This document shows, in pieces, positions 16,874-29,228 of a stretch of DNA of 64,000 bases (position 1 is its first letter; every line of letters starts with the position of its first letter). Both the position numbers and the translations under genes were made by a program. The notes beneath the pieces were generated by a model. It saw only the letters and a program-made list of their open reading frames with translations. It did no database searches and had not been told where the DNA came from. This stretch comes from Luteimonas sp. MC1572 (GTDB lineage Bacteria > Pseudomonadota > Gammaproteobacteria > Xanthomonadales > Xanthomonadaceae), in assembly GCF_016615815.1 (NCBI RefSeq), contig NZ_CP067112.1:930001-994000 (forward strand), written 5' to 3'.

Positions 16874-16986
16874 GCCGGCTGGTCCCCGCTGCATGGGCCT
16901 TGGCCTGGTCGGGAGGTTGGCGGGTTCTGCGCGGCGGTTTCGCAGCGCGGGCCCTTTAGGCCGGCTGCGTACCCGTACACCCTCCG
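16853..16986. repeat. 134-base element bounded by an 18-base perfect inverted repeat
   Basis: CGGAGGGTGTACGGGTAC at 16853-16870 recurs reversed as GTACCCGTACACCCTCCG at 16969-16986. The left arm lies inside the second tandem unit. The 98 bases between contain no gene. The layout resembles a small non-coding mobile element (REP/MITE-like) or a large transcript hairpin; I cannot tell which from one copy. Confidence 0.6.
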
Positions 16987-17102
16987 CTGCCACCGGCGCT
17001 GCGGCTTGAGGGAAAGCGTCGCGAAGATCGAGTCTTTCTCGCGGCTGACGAATGCAAGGGCTGCGCGGCTGTGCTCTCACCGCGGCCGCCTGATGCGCGC
17101 CA

Positions 17103-17216
17103 TGGCGGGTTGGTGGGTGCGCAGTGGGCATAAAGACCCTCGCTGCGACCAAAGCCCCGAGGAAACACCCAGCGATCCAAACGGGGGTCGCCCGCGGAGT
17201 ACCCACCAACCCGCCA
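17103..17216. repeat. 114-base element bounded by a 16-base perfect inverted repeat
   Basis: TGGCGGGTTGGTGGGT at 17103-17118 recurs reversed as ACCCACCAACCCGCCA at 17201-17216. It is a second inverted-repeat element in the same 580-base gap, with different arm sequence but similar size. The rest of the gap (16987-17102 and 17217-17360) shows no gene, and any promoter for the AlkB-like gene is not evident. Confidence 0.6.
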
Positions 17217-17360
17217 GCCGGCCAGCCACCGGCGCCCTCGTACCAACCGCCAGCCAGCCACTACGCTAGTCGCCCGCGCGGCTGCCAGTCGACAACGCTG
17301 TCCAGACGGCAGGTGCAAGCGTCACACGGGGTGAGACCCGGCGTTGGCATGCTTGCGGGG

Positions 17361-17930
17361 ATGGGATTGTTCGCCTCTCCGCCGCAGGTGCTCATCGACG
17401 ACGCCGAAGGCGGCATCCGGTACTGGCCGGACTTTGTCGCCGCGGACATCGCCGATGCCTGGTTCGAGGCCCTGCGGCGCGATGCCGACTGGCACAGCGA
17501 GAGCCGCCCGATGTACGACCGGGTGGTCGACGTGCCGCGGCTGCTTGCGTCCTACCGCACCGACGCCTTGCCGCCGGCACTGCCGCTGGCGGAGATCCTC
17601 GCGCGCGTGCAGGCCGAAGTGCCGGCGCCGTATACCGGCGTTGGCCTGAACCTCTATCGCGACGGCCACGACAGCGTGGCCATGCACAGCGACAAGCTGC
17701 ACACCCTGGTGCCCGGGCACCCGATTGCCCTGGTGTCCCTGGGCGACCCGCGGCGCATGCGCATCCGCGCCAAGGCGGGCCGGCGCGAAGGGCTGACCGT
17801 GGAGCTTGACCACGGCAGCCTGCTGGCGATGAGCCACGCCTCGCAGGTGAGCCACGAGCACGGCATCCCAAAGACAACGCGCCCGGTGGGCGCGCGCATC
17901 AGCGTGGTGTTCCGCGTTCGCCCGCGCTGA
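17361..17930 (+). CDS. AlkB-like 2-oxoglutarate/Fe(II) dioxygenase
   Basis: The protein has 189 residues from ATG 17361 (MGLFASPP), where homologues I know begin; ATG 17349 is an alternative. The iron ligands are visible as HxD in AMHSDKLH and the distal His in VSHEHGIPK, and the 2-oxoglutarate-binding Arg in GARISVVFR. Two further family features are a PRLLASYRTD segment and YTGVGLNLYRDGHDSV before the HxD site. AlkB enzymes oxidatively remove methyl lesions such as 1-methyladenine and 3-methylcytosine from DNA or RNA. It overlaps the GIY-YIG protein gene by one base, suggesting joint expression. Repair activity is a family prediction. Confidence 0.88.
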   Translation: MGLFASPPQVLIDDAEGGIRYWPDFVAADIADAWFEALRRDADWHSESRPMYDRVVDVPRLLASYRTDALPPALPLAEILARVQAEVPAPYTGVGLNLYRDGHDSVAMHSDKLHTLVPGHPIALVSLGDPRRMRIRAKAGRREGLTVELDHGSLLAMSHASQVSHEHGIPKTTRPVGARISVVFRVRPR

Positions 17931-18484
17931 TGGCCGGCCGCTGCCATCTGTATGTGTTTCCCTGCCACTGGGAGGACCAGTGCAAGCTCGGATTTTCGCG
18001 CGATCCCCTGGCCAGGCTGCGCCAGTTGCATCGCCGCTGGTTCGAGTTCTTCGACCTGGATCGCGGCTGGCTGGTGGAGACCGAGACCGTCCGCGACGCG
18101 CGTGACCTCGAGCTGGCGTTGCGCCGGCGCCTCGTCGAGCACAACGCCCCGGCGCCGCTGACCGCGCGGCATGAGGCCGGAGGCCACACCGAGTGGTATC
18201 GCGGCGCGGGCGCGCAGCTTGATGCGGCGGTGGCCGCGCTCGGAATCGACGGGTACACGGTGCATGCGCTTCGGCCGTGGCTGCGCGAGGCGCTGCTGGC
18301 GCGCAGCGACCAGCTGCACGACTGGGCCGAGGCACAGCTCACGGTGGATGAACTCGAAGGCGTCGCCCGATCCACGCCGGCGCAGGCACACGTCCGCGAC
18401 GTGCTGGATGCCTACTCGGAGCTCGGCATCGATGTCACGCCATTGCTGCCGGCGCAGGTCGAGCGCTGGTACCGGCGCGGCTGA
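17930..18484 (+). CDS. GIY-YIG nuclease family protein
   Basis: The protein has 184 residues, starting on the stop of the AlkB-like gene (TGATG). The N-terminal 90 residues fit a GIY-YIG/T5orf172-like domain: CHLYVFPCHWEDQCKLGFSR replaces the classical GIY and YIG strands, then DPLARLRQLHRRW (the conserved Arg helix) and a Glu in LVETETVRDARDLE. HTEWYRGAG resembles the late part of the domain. The C-terminal half is helical with no known motif. Some members of this family have lost catalysis, and the GIY Tyr is not clearly in place here. Coupling to an AlkB homologue suggests a nucleic-acid repair or modification role; that part is inference. Confidence 0.65.
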   Translation: MAGRCHLYVFPCHWEDQCKLGFSRDPLARLRQLHRRWFEFFDLDRGWLVETETVRDARDLELALRRRLVEHNAPAPLTARHEAGGHTEWYRGAGAQLDAAVAALGIDGYTVHALRPWLREALLARSDQLHDWAEAQLTVDELEGVARSTPAQAHVRDVLDAYSELGIDVTPLLPAQVERWYRRG

Positions 18485-18496
18485 CGTCGCGCGCCG

Positions 18497-20356
18497 TCAA
18501 CTCGCCGGGTCTGCCGCGGGCGGCGCGGCTTGCCGGGCCATGCACTCCCGGACGCCCTGCACCTCGGCTTCCAGCACATGCGGCAGCGGGGGGAGTCCTT
18601 GCGGCGCGTGGCCTGCGATCGCCGCAGCCGCAAGTGTGTCGAGCGTGGCGCGCAGCCGCGATGCGCCGCCGCCGGCGAACATTGCGGCGGCGGTCTCGCC
18701 GGCGGTTTCGCCGCCCAGCCGCTCCAGCGCCCAGCACGCCGACAGCGCGCGGTAGCAGAGGCGCTCGGTGGCGGCCACCGTGGGCCAGGCCTCGTCGGCG
18801 GCGCGGCGCTGGCGGCGGGAGCTGGCCAGTCCCTGCTGGTGCGCGCGTACCACGGCGAAACTCGCCTGCAGCACCTGGTCGCGTGCGTGGCGGGCGCTGC
18901 GAGCGGTGACCTCGCCGCTGGCGAGGATGGGGACCAGCGCTTCGACCGCAGCCAGTGCGGCGGCGATGCGCTCGGGGATGGCGGCGCTGGCCGCCCGCGG
19001 CGGCAGCAGGCGGAACACGGCCAACGCGACCGCACAGCCGGCAAGGGTGTCCAGGCCGCGTGCCAGCAGGTAGCTGCCGAGGGCATCGACGGGGCGCCCG
19101 CCGCTGGCGATGGTGAGCGCGGCTGCGGTAATGAACACCACCGCCAATGCGTAATTGCGCAGCACCACCATCTCGATGGTGAACTGCAGCGCCATCACCG
19201 CCAGCACCAGCCACAGCCCCTGCGGGTGCAGCCAGAGCAGGGCGCCGGCGAGCAGCAGGCCAACCCAGGTGCCGAGCAGGCGCTCGAGGCTGCGCTGCAG
19301 CATGCGCAGCCAGTCGAAGCCCTGGTGCAGCATCAGCACCGCGGCCGCCACTGCCCAGTAGGCACGCTCGAAGTGGAACCACGCGCCCAGCGTGCCGGCG
19401 ACCAACGCGGCCACGCCGACACGCAGCACGATGCGTTGCGCGTCCGAGCCGAGGGCAAGCGCCTCGCGCAGGCGCGACCAGGCGCGCGGATGGCCGAGCG
19501 GCACGGCATCGTGTGCGGTCGCATCCACCGTCTCCAGCCGCGCCATGGCGTCCTTCAACTCGGTGGTGCGCGCCAGCAGGTCGGCGCTCGGCGCCTGCCC
19601 GCGGCTGGCGGCGCCCATCGCTTCGGCAAAGCACAGGTGCAGGCCGCGGTTGACGGTGCGCAGCCGCCCGAGCGTGGCGCTGCCGCGGGCCTGTCCGGGC
19701 TGCTGGTCGACCAGCACCGACCATGCGTTCTGCAGCACGAAGGCGGCCTGCTGCCGCGCCGCGGATTCGCCCGGCGTGCCGATGCTGGCCACGTACACGG
19801 AGACCGCCTTGCCTGCCGCGGCCACCGCCTTGCGCTCCGGCCCGCGGAAGCCGAACAGCGCGCCGGACATGTGAACCACCCAGGCGAACAGCCCGCCTGC
19901 GCCCACCAGCAGTCCGGCGTCCAACGGCGTGAGGTGTCCGGCAGGCATCGCGCTCCCCGCGGCGCAGGCCAGCACGAACATGTAGGCACCGGGCGGGCCG
20001 ATGCGCAGCGCGTTGCCGATCCAGGTGGCCGCCATCGCCACCAGCGCCACCACCGCCACAACGGGAGCGATGTCCGGTGCCGCCCAGAGGCCGAGGCACG
20101 TGGCCAGCGCGAAGGCGAGGGCGATCGACGCCAGCTGCGCGGCCCGGTGCAGGTAGGCGCGACCACCCCCGTACAGCGCGGTGAATCCGCCGATCGAGGC
20201 CATCAGGCCCGCGGGGATGTCTCCGGCAAGCCAGCCGACCAGAATCGGCGTGCCCATGCAGCCGGCCGCGCGCAGCGAGAAGCGCAGGCGGTCCGGCGGC
20301 ATCGGGCGGACTTCGAACATGCCGCGCAGCAGGCTGGCAAGGATGGACGGGGGCAC
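18497..20356 (-). CDS. FUSC family inner-membrane transporter
   Basis: The protein has 619 residues from a GTG at 20356. The architecture is typical of YccS/AaeB-like FUSC proteins: a first block of about five or six membrane helices (residues 27-165, for example APVVAVVALVAMAATWIG), a long soluble middle with VLQNAWSVLVDQQ, then a second helix block (about 310-440, VAALVAGTLGAWF, LVLAVMALQFTIEMVV) and a cytoplasmic tail. The family is linked with efflux of aromatic acids or other small compounds, normally with partner membrane-fusion proteins, none of which is adjacent. Substrate unknown. It converges with the GIY-YIG gene. Confidence 0.8.
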   Translation of the reverse strand: MPPSILASLLRGMFEVRPMPPDRLRFSLRAAGCMGTPILVGWLAGDIPAGLMASIGGFTALYGGGRAYLHRAAQLASIALAFALATCLGLWAAPDIAPVVAVVALVAMAATWIGNALRIGPPGAYMFVLACAAGSAMPAGHLTPLDAGLLVGAGGLFAWVVHMSGALFGFRGPERKAVAAAGKAVSVYVASIGTPGESAARQQAAFVLQNAWSVLVDQQPGQARGSATLGRLRTVNRGLHLCFAEAMGAASRGQAPSADLLARTTELKDAMARLETVDATAHDAVPLGHPRAWSRLREALALGSDAQRIVLRVGVAALVAGTLGAWFHFERAYWAVAAAVLMLHQGFDWLRMLQRSLERLLGTWVGLLLAGALLWLHPQGLWLVLAVMALQFTIEMVVLRNYALAVVFITAAALTIASGGRPVDALGSYLLARGLDTLAGCAVALAVFRLLPPRAASAAIPERIAAALAAVEALVPILASGEVTARSARHARDQVLQASFAVVRAHQQGLASSRRQRRAADEAWPTVAATERLCYRALSACWALERLGGETAGETAAAMFAGGGASRLRATLDTLAAAAIAGHAPQGLPPLPHVLEAEVQGVRECMARQAAPPAADPAS

Positions 20357-20486
20357 GGGCCTCGGGTTCCCGGGTGACGGGACATTCTAGGCGTCGGCCT
20401 TGCCATGCCGGCCCCTCGCCATCGGATTGCGGCGCGGCGACGGCATGCGCCATGATCGGGACCAACCAACGCAGGGAGTGGACGCG

Positions 20487-20522
20487 ATGAAACAGGCATC
20501 ACCACAGCGGGGCCGGTCGTAA
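20487..20522 (+). CDS. Possible 11-codon leader peptide
   Basis: ATG 20487 follows GCAGGGAG and opens a frame MKQASPQRGRS that ends in TAA at 20520-20522. The last A of that stop is the A of the next gene's ATG (TAATG). This is a normal layout for a translated leader that couples translation to the following gene, which has no ribosome site of its own. It may equally be chance. Confidence 0.35.
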   Translation: MKQASPQRGRS

Positions 20523-21040
20523 TGGCGCTGGAAATGATTCCGGTCTGGAAGCAGGTCACGCCGGCGCTGGCATCGGAGCTGATCGCGTTCTGGGCGCGCA
20601 ACAACGCCATCCCGGATCCGACCAAGGCGGCCGATCGCGCCACGCAGGCCGTGCTGGTGGGCCGCGACGAAGACGGGCAGATCTGGAGCGTGGGCACCGC
20701 GGTGCTGGGCATCGTGCCGTCGTTCGGGCAGCCGACCTACCTGTACCGGCAGTTCTTCGCGGCCTCACACCGCGGCATGAAGCAGACCATGCCGTTCCTG
20801 GTGCGCGCGCGGGAGACGCTGGAGGCGTACAACGCGTCGCTGCCGCAGCCGGAGTCGGTGGGCGTGATGATCGAACTGCAGAACGACGCGATGAGCGTGC
20901 GCTACCAGGACATGTACGAGCAGGAGCCCGCCGCGCACTTCATCGGCTGGTCGCCGCGCGGCAGGCAGCTGCGCATGCTGTACTTCAAGGGCGCCCGGAT
21001 CATGCTGCAGCCGCAGGTCGCGCACATCCGCAGCGCCTGA
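20522..21040 (+). CDS. Conserved hypothetical protein, GNAT-like
   Basis: The protein has 172 residues. The opening TPALASELIAFWARNNAIPD, the strand GQIWSVGTAVLGIV and the YLYRQFFAASHRG segment match a group of unannotated proteins with a GNAT-like outline, in which the last segment lies where acetyl-CoA is usually held. The end, GRQLRMLYFKGARI, could be the final strand pair. I cannot see a full acetyl-CoA loop, so enzyme activity is doubtful. The gene overlaps a possible 11-codon leader by one base and converges with the thioredoxin gene. Confidence 0.6.
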   Translation: MALEMIPVWKQVTPALASELIAFWARNNAIPDPTKAADRATQAVLVGRDEDGQIWSVGTAVLGIVPSFGQPTYLYRQFFAASHRGMKQTMPFLVRARETLEAYNASLPQPESVGVMIELQNDAMSVRYQDMYEQEPAAHFIGWSPRGRQLRMLYFKGARIMLQPQVAHIRSA

Positions 21041-21070
21041 GCAGGGCCGCCTGCCTGCGGGGCGCCGGCG

Positions 21071-21403
21071 TCAGGCCGGCGGGTCCAGCAGTTCGAGTGC
21101 GCGGTCCACCTCGCCACGGGTCGACGGCCGCACCACGCGGGCGACTTCCTCGCCGTCGCGCAGCAGCACCAGCGTCGGCCAAAGCTTGATGCGGAAGGAG
21201 CGGCCGAGGGGGCGTCCGCTGCCGTCCTCGACCTTGATGTGGCGCAGGTCCGGATGCGCGGCCAGCGCGGCTTCGATCGCCGGCTGCGCGCCCTTGCAGA
21301 AGCCGCACCAGTCGGTGCCGAACTCGAGGACCGTCGCGCCGGCAAGCGCGTCGACCTCGTCGCGGGTTTTCGCTTCGGGCGCGTAGCTGCCGACGTAGGC
21401 CAC
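21071..21403 (-). CDS. Thioredoxin family protein
   Basis: The protein has 110 residues from GTG 21403, two bases after the catalase stop; an ATG at 21442 would overlap the catalase end. The active site is WCGFC in LEFGTDWCGFCKGAQP, and the cis-Pro lies in KLWPTLVLLRDG. The family member with IKVEDGSGRPLGRSFRIKLWP occurs widely in Xanthomonadaceae. It is a cytoplasmic thiol-disulfide protein. Placed directly after the catalase and on the same strand, it probably shares that transcript and serves peroxide defence or thiol repair; the link is inferred. Confidence 0.85.
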   Translation of the reverse strand: MAYVGSYAPEAKTRDEVDALAGATVLEFGTDWCGFCKGAQPAIEAALAAHPDLRHIKVEDGSGRPLGRSFRIKLWPTLVLLRDGEEVARVVRPSTRGEVDRALELLDPPA

Positions 21404-21405
21404 GG

Positions 21406-23577
<2,172 letters not shown>

Positions 23578-23659
23578 TGGGGCGTTCCGCGGCTGGATTG
23601 GAGCGCCATGGTCTGCCCCGTGATGTAAAGCCGACGTGGGGATCGCATCCCGCCCGTAT

Positions 23660-24646
23660 TTACGTGGGCCGTTGCGCGGGCAGCCGGTCGCGGCGCAGGA
23701 GGCGCAGGCCGAACCAGTCGAGCGGGTCGTTCCAGCGTTCGACGACGTGCAATCCGGCGTCACGCGCCAGCGCCTCGAAGCGCGCGTCGCTGTACTTCTG
23801 GCTCTGCTCGACGTGCATCTGCTCGCCGGCCGCGAACGCGAACCGTCGGCCATCCACCGTGACCACCTGCTGGCGCAGGCTTTCCAGCGTGGTCACGATC
23901 CGGCCCTCGTCGCGCACGTAGCGCGCGCGATGCGCGAAGCCGTCGAGCGCGAAATCGCTGCCGATGTCGCGGTTGAGGCGCGCCAGCAGGTTCAGGGTGA
24001 ACGCCGCGGTCACGCCGGCCGCGTCGTTGTACGCGGCTTCGATCACCGCCGGGTCCTTCTCGAGGTCAATGCCGATGAGCGCGCTGCCGCGCTCGCCCAT
24101 GGTGTCGCGCATCGCCGCGAGCAGGCGCACGGATTCCTCGCGGGTGAAGTTGCCGAGCGTGGAGCCGGGGAAGAACACCAGCACATGCCCGGCCGCGCGC
24201 GACGGCGCAGGCAACGGCACCGGGCAGGTGAAGTCGGCCAGTACCGGCAACACTTCGACGTCGCCGAATTCACGATCCAGGCGATCAGCGCTGGCGGTGA
24301 GCGCCGAGCGCGAGATCTCGATCGGCGTGTACGCCACCGGGTCATCAAGCGCGTCGAGCAGCAGCCGCGTCTTGCGCCCGCTGCCGCTGCCGTACTCGAC
24401 CACGTGCGCGCGCGGGCCGACCGCGGCGGCGATCCGCGTGGCACATTCGGCCAGCAGCGCCAGCTCGATGCGCGTGGGGTAGTACTCCGGCTGGCGGGTG
24501 ATGGCTTCGAACAGCTCGGAGCCGCGCCGGTCGTAGAAGTATTTCGACGGCAGCCGCTTTGGCGTCGCGGCCAGTCCGCGCAGCACGTCGCCGGCGATGT
24601 CGTCGGGCGTGGGGTGCAGGTCGGTGATTGGCAGGTCGCCGCTCAC
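23660..24646 (-). CDS. egtD: L-histidine N-alpha-methyltransferase (ergothioneine biosynthesis)
   Basis: The protein has 328 residues, starting at a GTG that overlaps the egtB stop (GTGA). EgtD transfers three methyl groups from S-adenosylmethionine to histidine, giving hercynine. The family features are KRLPSKYFYDRRGSELFEAI at the start, the SAM loop HVVEYGSGSGRKTRLLL, and VFFPGSTLGNF with a downstream LEKDPAVIEAAYND that binds the substrate. Length is normal. It is translated from the same transcript as egtB. The gene ends 82 bases before the katE start, on the same strand, so ergothioneine and catalase genes may share regulation. Confidence 0.93.
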   Translation of the reverse strand: MSGDLPITDLHPTPDDIAGDVLRGLAATPKRLPSKYFYDRRGSELFEAITRQPEYYPTRIELALLAECATRIAAAVGPRAHVVEYGSGSGRKTRLLLDALDDPVAYTPIEISRSALTASADRLDREFGDVEVLPVLADFTCPVPLPAPSRAAGHVLVFFPGSTLGNFTREESVRLLAAMRDTMGERGSALIGIDLEKDPAVIEAAYNDAAGVTAAFTLNLLARLNRDIGSDFALDGFAHRARYVRDEGRIVTTLESLRQQVVTVDGRRFAFAAGEQMHVEQSQKYSDARFEALARDAGLHVVERWNDPLDWFGLRLLRRDRLPAQRPT

Positions 24647-25950
24647 CCGGGGTCCCTGGCCAGGCGCACGCCGCTGAACTGCCAGCGCGCGGACGGTGGG
24701 AAAAAGTTGCGGTAGCTGACGCGCGCGTGGTCGCGCGGCGTGGCGCAGCTGCCGCCACGCAGCACCAGCTGGCCGCTCATGAACTTGCCGTTGTATTCGC
24801 CCAGCGTACCGGCGAGCGGGCGGAAGCCGGGGTAGGGTGCGTAGGCGCTCGACGTCCATTCCCAGGTGCCGCCGAACATGCCGTGCGGACCGTCGCCGTG
24901 GGCGTCCTGCGCGCGCGGGTGAAATGCGGCGCCATCGGCGAAGTCGCCTTCGACCGCGAGGCCGGCCGCGGCGAGCTCCCACTCGGCTTCGGTGGGCAGG
25001 CGCGCCCCGGCCCAGCGCGCAAAGGCATCCGCCTCGTAATGCGACAGGTGGCACACCGGGGCGTGCGGGTGGCGTTCCTGCCAGCCCGCGAGCGTGAACT
25101 CGCGCGCGCCGTCGGCATGCCAGTACAGCGGTCGCTGCCAGCCTTCGCGGGCGGCCAGCTCCCAGCCGTCGCTGAGCCAGAGCGTGGGCGTGGCGTAGCC
25201 ACCGTCGTCCACGAATGCGGCGAATTCGGCATTGCTCACCGCACGGCTGGCCAGCGCGTGCGCGGGCACCAGCGCGCGGTGGCGCGGCGTCTCGTTGTCG
25301 AAGGCGAAAGCCCCGCTTGGCCACGGCGCGGCGCCGAGCTCGGTGATCGCTTCGTCACGCGCAAGCCAGCGAACTGGACCCGCTGCTGCAGCGGGTGCGC
25401 GGGGTGCGGATGCCGCGGCACCGGGGTGGTATGCGGGCGCCAGCGGGTTGCACCAGAACGCGTGCTTGATGTCGGTCAGCAGCAGCTCCTGGTGCTGCTG
25501 TTCGTGGTGGGTACCGAGCAGCAGCACGTCGCGCGCGCCCGCATCCAGGTGGCCTGCGTCGAGCAGCGCGATGACGCGCTCGTCGATCGCGTCGCGCCAC
25601 GCCAGTACTTCGGCCAGCGTCGGGCGCGACACCAGTCCGCGGCTGGCGCGCGGATGGCGCGCGCCCGCACCGACGTAGTAGCTGTTGAACAGGTAGTCCC
25701 AGCCGTCGGGAATGGGCGGCTCGCCGCGCCGCCCCAGTACGAAGCGCGCGAAGAACCAGGTGGTGTGGGCGAGGTGCCATTTGGCCGGGCTGGCGTCGGC
25801 CATGCTCTGCAGCTGCGCATCCTCGGCCGACAGCGGCGCGGCCAGCGCGCAGGTGCGCGCGCGCACGGCGACGAAGCGCGCGCGGAGGTCCGGCGCGCCG
25901 TCGTCAATGGCGGCCGGTGGGGCTGCGATGGATGCCTGGACGGAGGGCAT
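24643..25950 (-). CDS. egtB: Hercynine oxygenase / sulfoxide synthase (ergothioneine biosynthesis)
   Basis: The protein has 435 residues. EgtB joins a thiol substrate to hercynine with oxygen, using non-heme iron. The DinB-like N-terminal domain (about 20-175) carries the iron His ligands in KWHLAHTTWFF and in THHEQQHQELLL. The formylglycine-generating-enzyme-like C-terminal half (190-435) has RLPTEAEWE, GGTWEWTSSAY and the closing NFFPPSARWQFSGVRLARD, as in known EgtB. No egtA, egtC or egtE is present, which fits the two-gene proteobacterial arrangement in which cysteine or glutathione-pathway thiols may be used; which thiol is unknown. It overlaps egtD by four bases. Confidence 0.93.
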   Translation of the reverse strand: MPSVQASIAAPPAAIDDGAPDLRARFVAVRARTCALAAPLSAEDAQLQSMADASPAKWHLAHTTWFFARFVLGRRGEPPIPDGWDYLFNSYYVGAGARHPRASRGLVSRPTLAEVLAWRDAIDERVIALLDAGHLDAGARDVLLLGTHHEQQHQELLLTDIKHAFWCNPLAPAYHPGAAASAPRAPAAAAGPVRWLARDEAITELGAAPWPSGAFAFDNETPRHRALVPAHALASRAVSNAEFAAFVDDGGYATPTLWLSDGWELAAREGWQRPLYWHADGAREFTLAGWQERHPHAPVCHLSHYEADAFARWAGARLPTEAEWELAAAGLAVEGDFADGAAFHPRAQDAHGDGPHGMFGGTWEWTSSAYAPYPGFRPLAGTLGEYNGKFMSGQLVLRGGSCATPRDHARVSYRNFFPPSARWQFSGVRLARDPG

Positions 25951-26040
25951 GCGCGCAGCCTAGCGCCACGCGTGTGAAGCGGGGTTATGGCCGCGTTGCC
26001 CCTGTCGCCGCGGCGGCAGGACCGCCACGGCTGTCGGGGG

Positions 26041-28938
<2,898 letters not shown>

Positions 28939-28967
28939 GGCAATGGACTCTGGCGGGCGCGGGTGGG

Positions 28968-28985
28968 CCGCGTGCATGCACGCGG
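28968..28985 (-). promoter_or_regulatory. Hairpin between the glycine riboswitch and gcvP
   Basis: CCGCGTGCATGCACGCGG is an 18-base perfect palindrome 30 bases before the gcvP ATG, immediately after the second aptamer. A second short palindrome, GGGGCGCCCC (28984-28993), overlaps its edge. In the transcript they cannot both form fully, so this may be the expression platform. There is no U-run after it, so it is unlikely to be a simple terminator. Confidence 0.4.
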
Positions 28986-28989
28986 GGCG

Positions 28990-29179
28990 CCCCTCTGTCC
29001 TTTTGCCTGAGAGTTCGGGACGGGCGCGAGCCCCATCCATGCACCTTCGGCGCCGGGTTTGACCGGTCTCTCCAGAGTTTTTTCCCGCCGGCGGTACGTG
29101 GGCCTGAGCGATTACGGGCGTTGCGCCTTCGGCAGCCGGACCGGTCGAACCGGGCGGCTTCTCCCGCTGGAGGGTTTCA
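28990..29179 (-). promoter_or_regulatory. Tandem glycine riboswitch (gcvT type)
   Basis: Read on the minus strand, the second aptamer (about 29085 to 28990) contains GGAGAGACC, GCCGAAGG and CTCAGGCAAAAGGACAGAG, which are near-perfect glycine-aptamer consensus blocks; ACTCTG and CAGAG close its P1 stem. The first aptamer (about 29178 to 29086) has the looser set GGGAGAAGCC, TGCCGAAGGCGCAA and GCTCAGGCC. The order and spacing match the known tandem arrangement. It would sense glycine and control gcvP. The exact outer limits are estimated by eye. Confidence 0.92.
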
Positions 29180-29186
29180 CGCGGCG

Positions 29187-29192
29187 ATTATA
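29187..29192 (-). promoter_or_regulatory. -10 box of the gcvP promoter
   Basis: On the minus strand the sequence is a perfect TATAAT, placing transcription start near 29180, at the first base or so of the riboswitch. No -35 hexamer is recognisable 16 to 18 bases upstream. It lies only 37 bases from the divergent exporter ATG. Confidence 0.6.
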
Positions 29193-29228
29193 GCCCGGTC
29201 GCAGTTCCGCCCCGGTATCCTGTCCCTG

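Noticed and set aside
16648..16980. Reverse frame with repeated EYPYTLR peptides
   Set aside because: The peptide repeats only mirror the 45-base DNA tandem units and overlap the end of fabB; there is no ribosome site.
23578..23853. N-terminal extension of the catalase frame up to 23853
   Set aside because: The added residues are the antisense of the egtD end and resemble no catalase; ATG 23577 gives the expected start.
25951..26040. Imperfect GC hairpin after gcvP (GCCGTGGCGG / CCGCCGCGGC)
   Set aside because: It has a mismatch and no T-run, and could arise by chance at this GC content.
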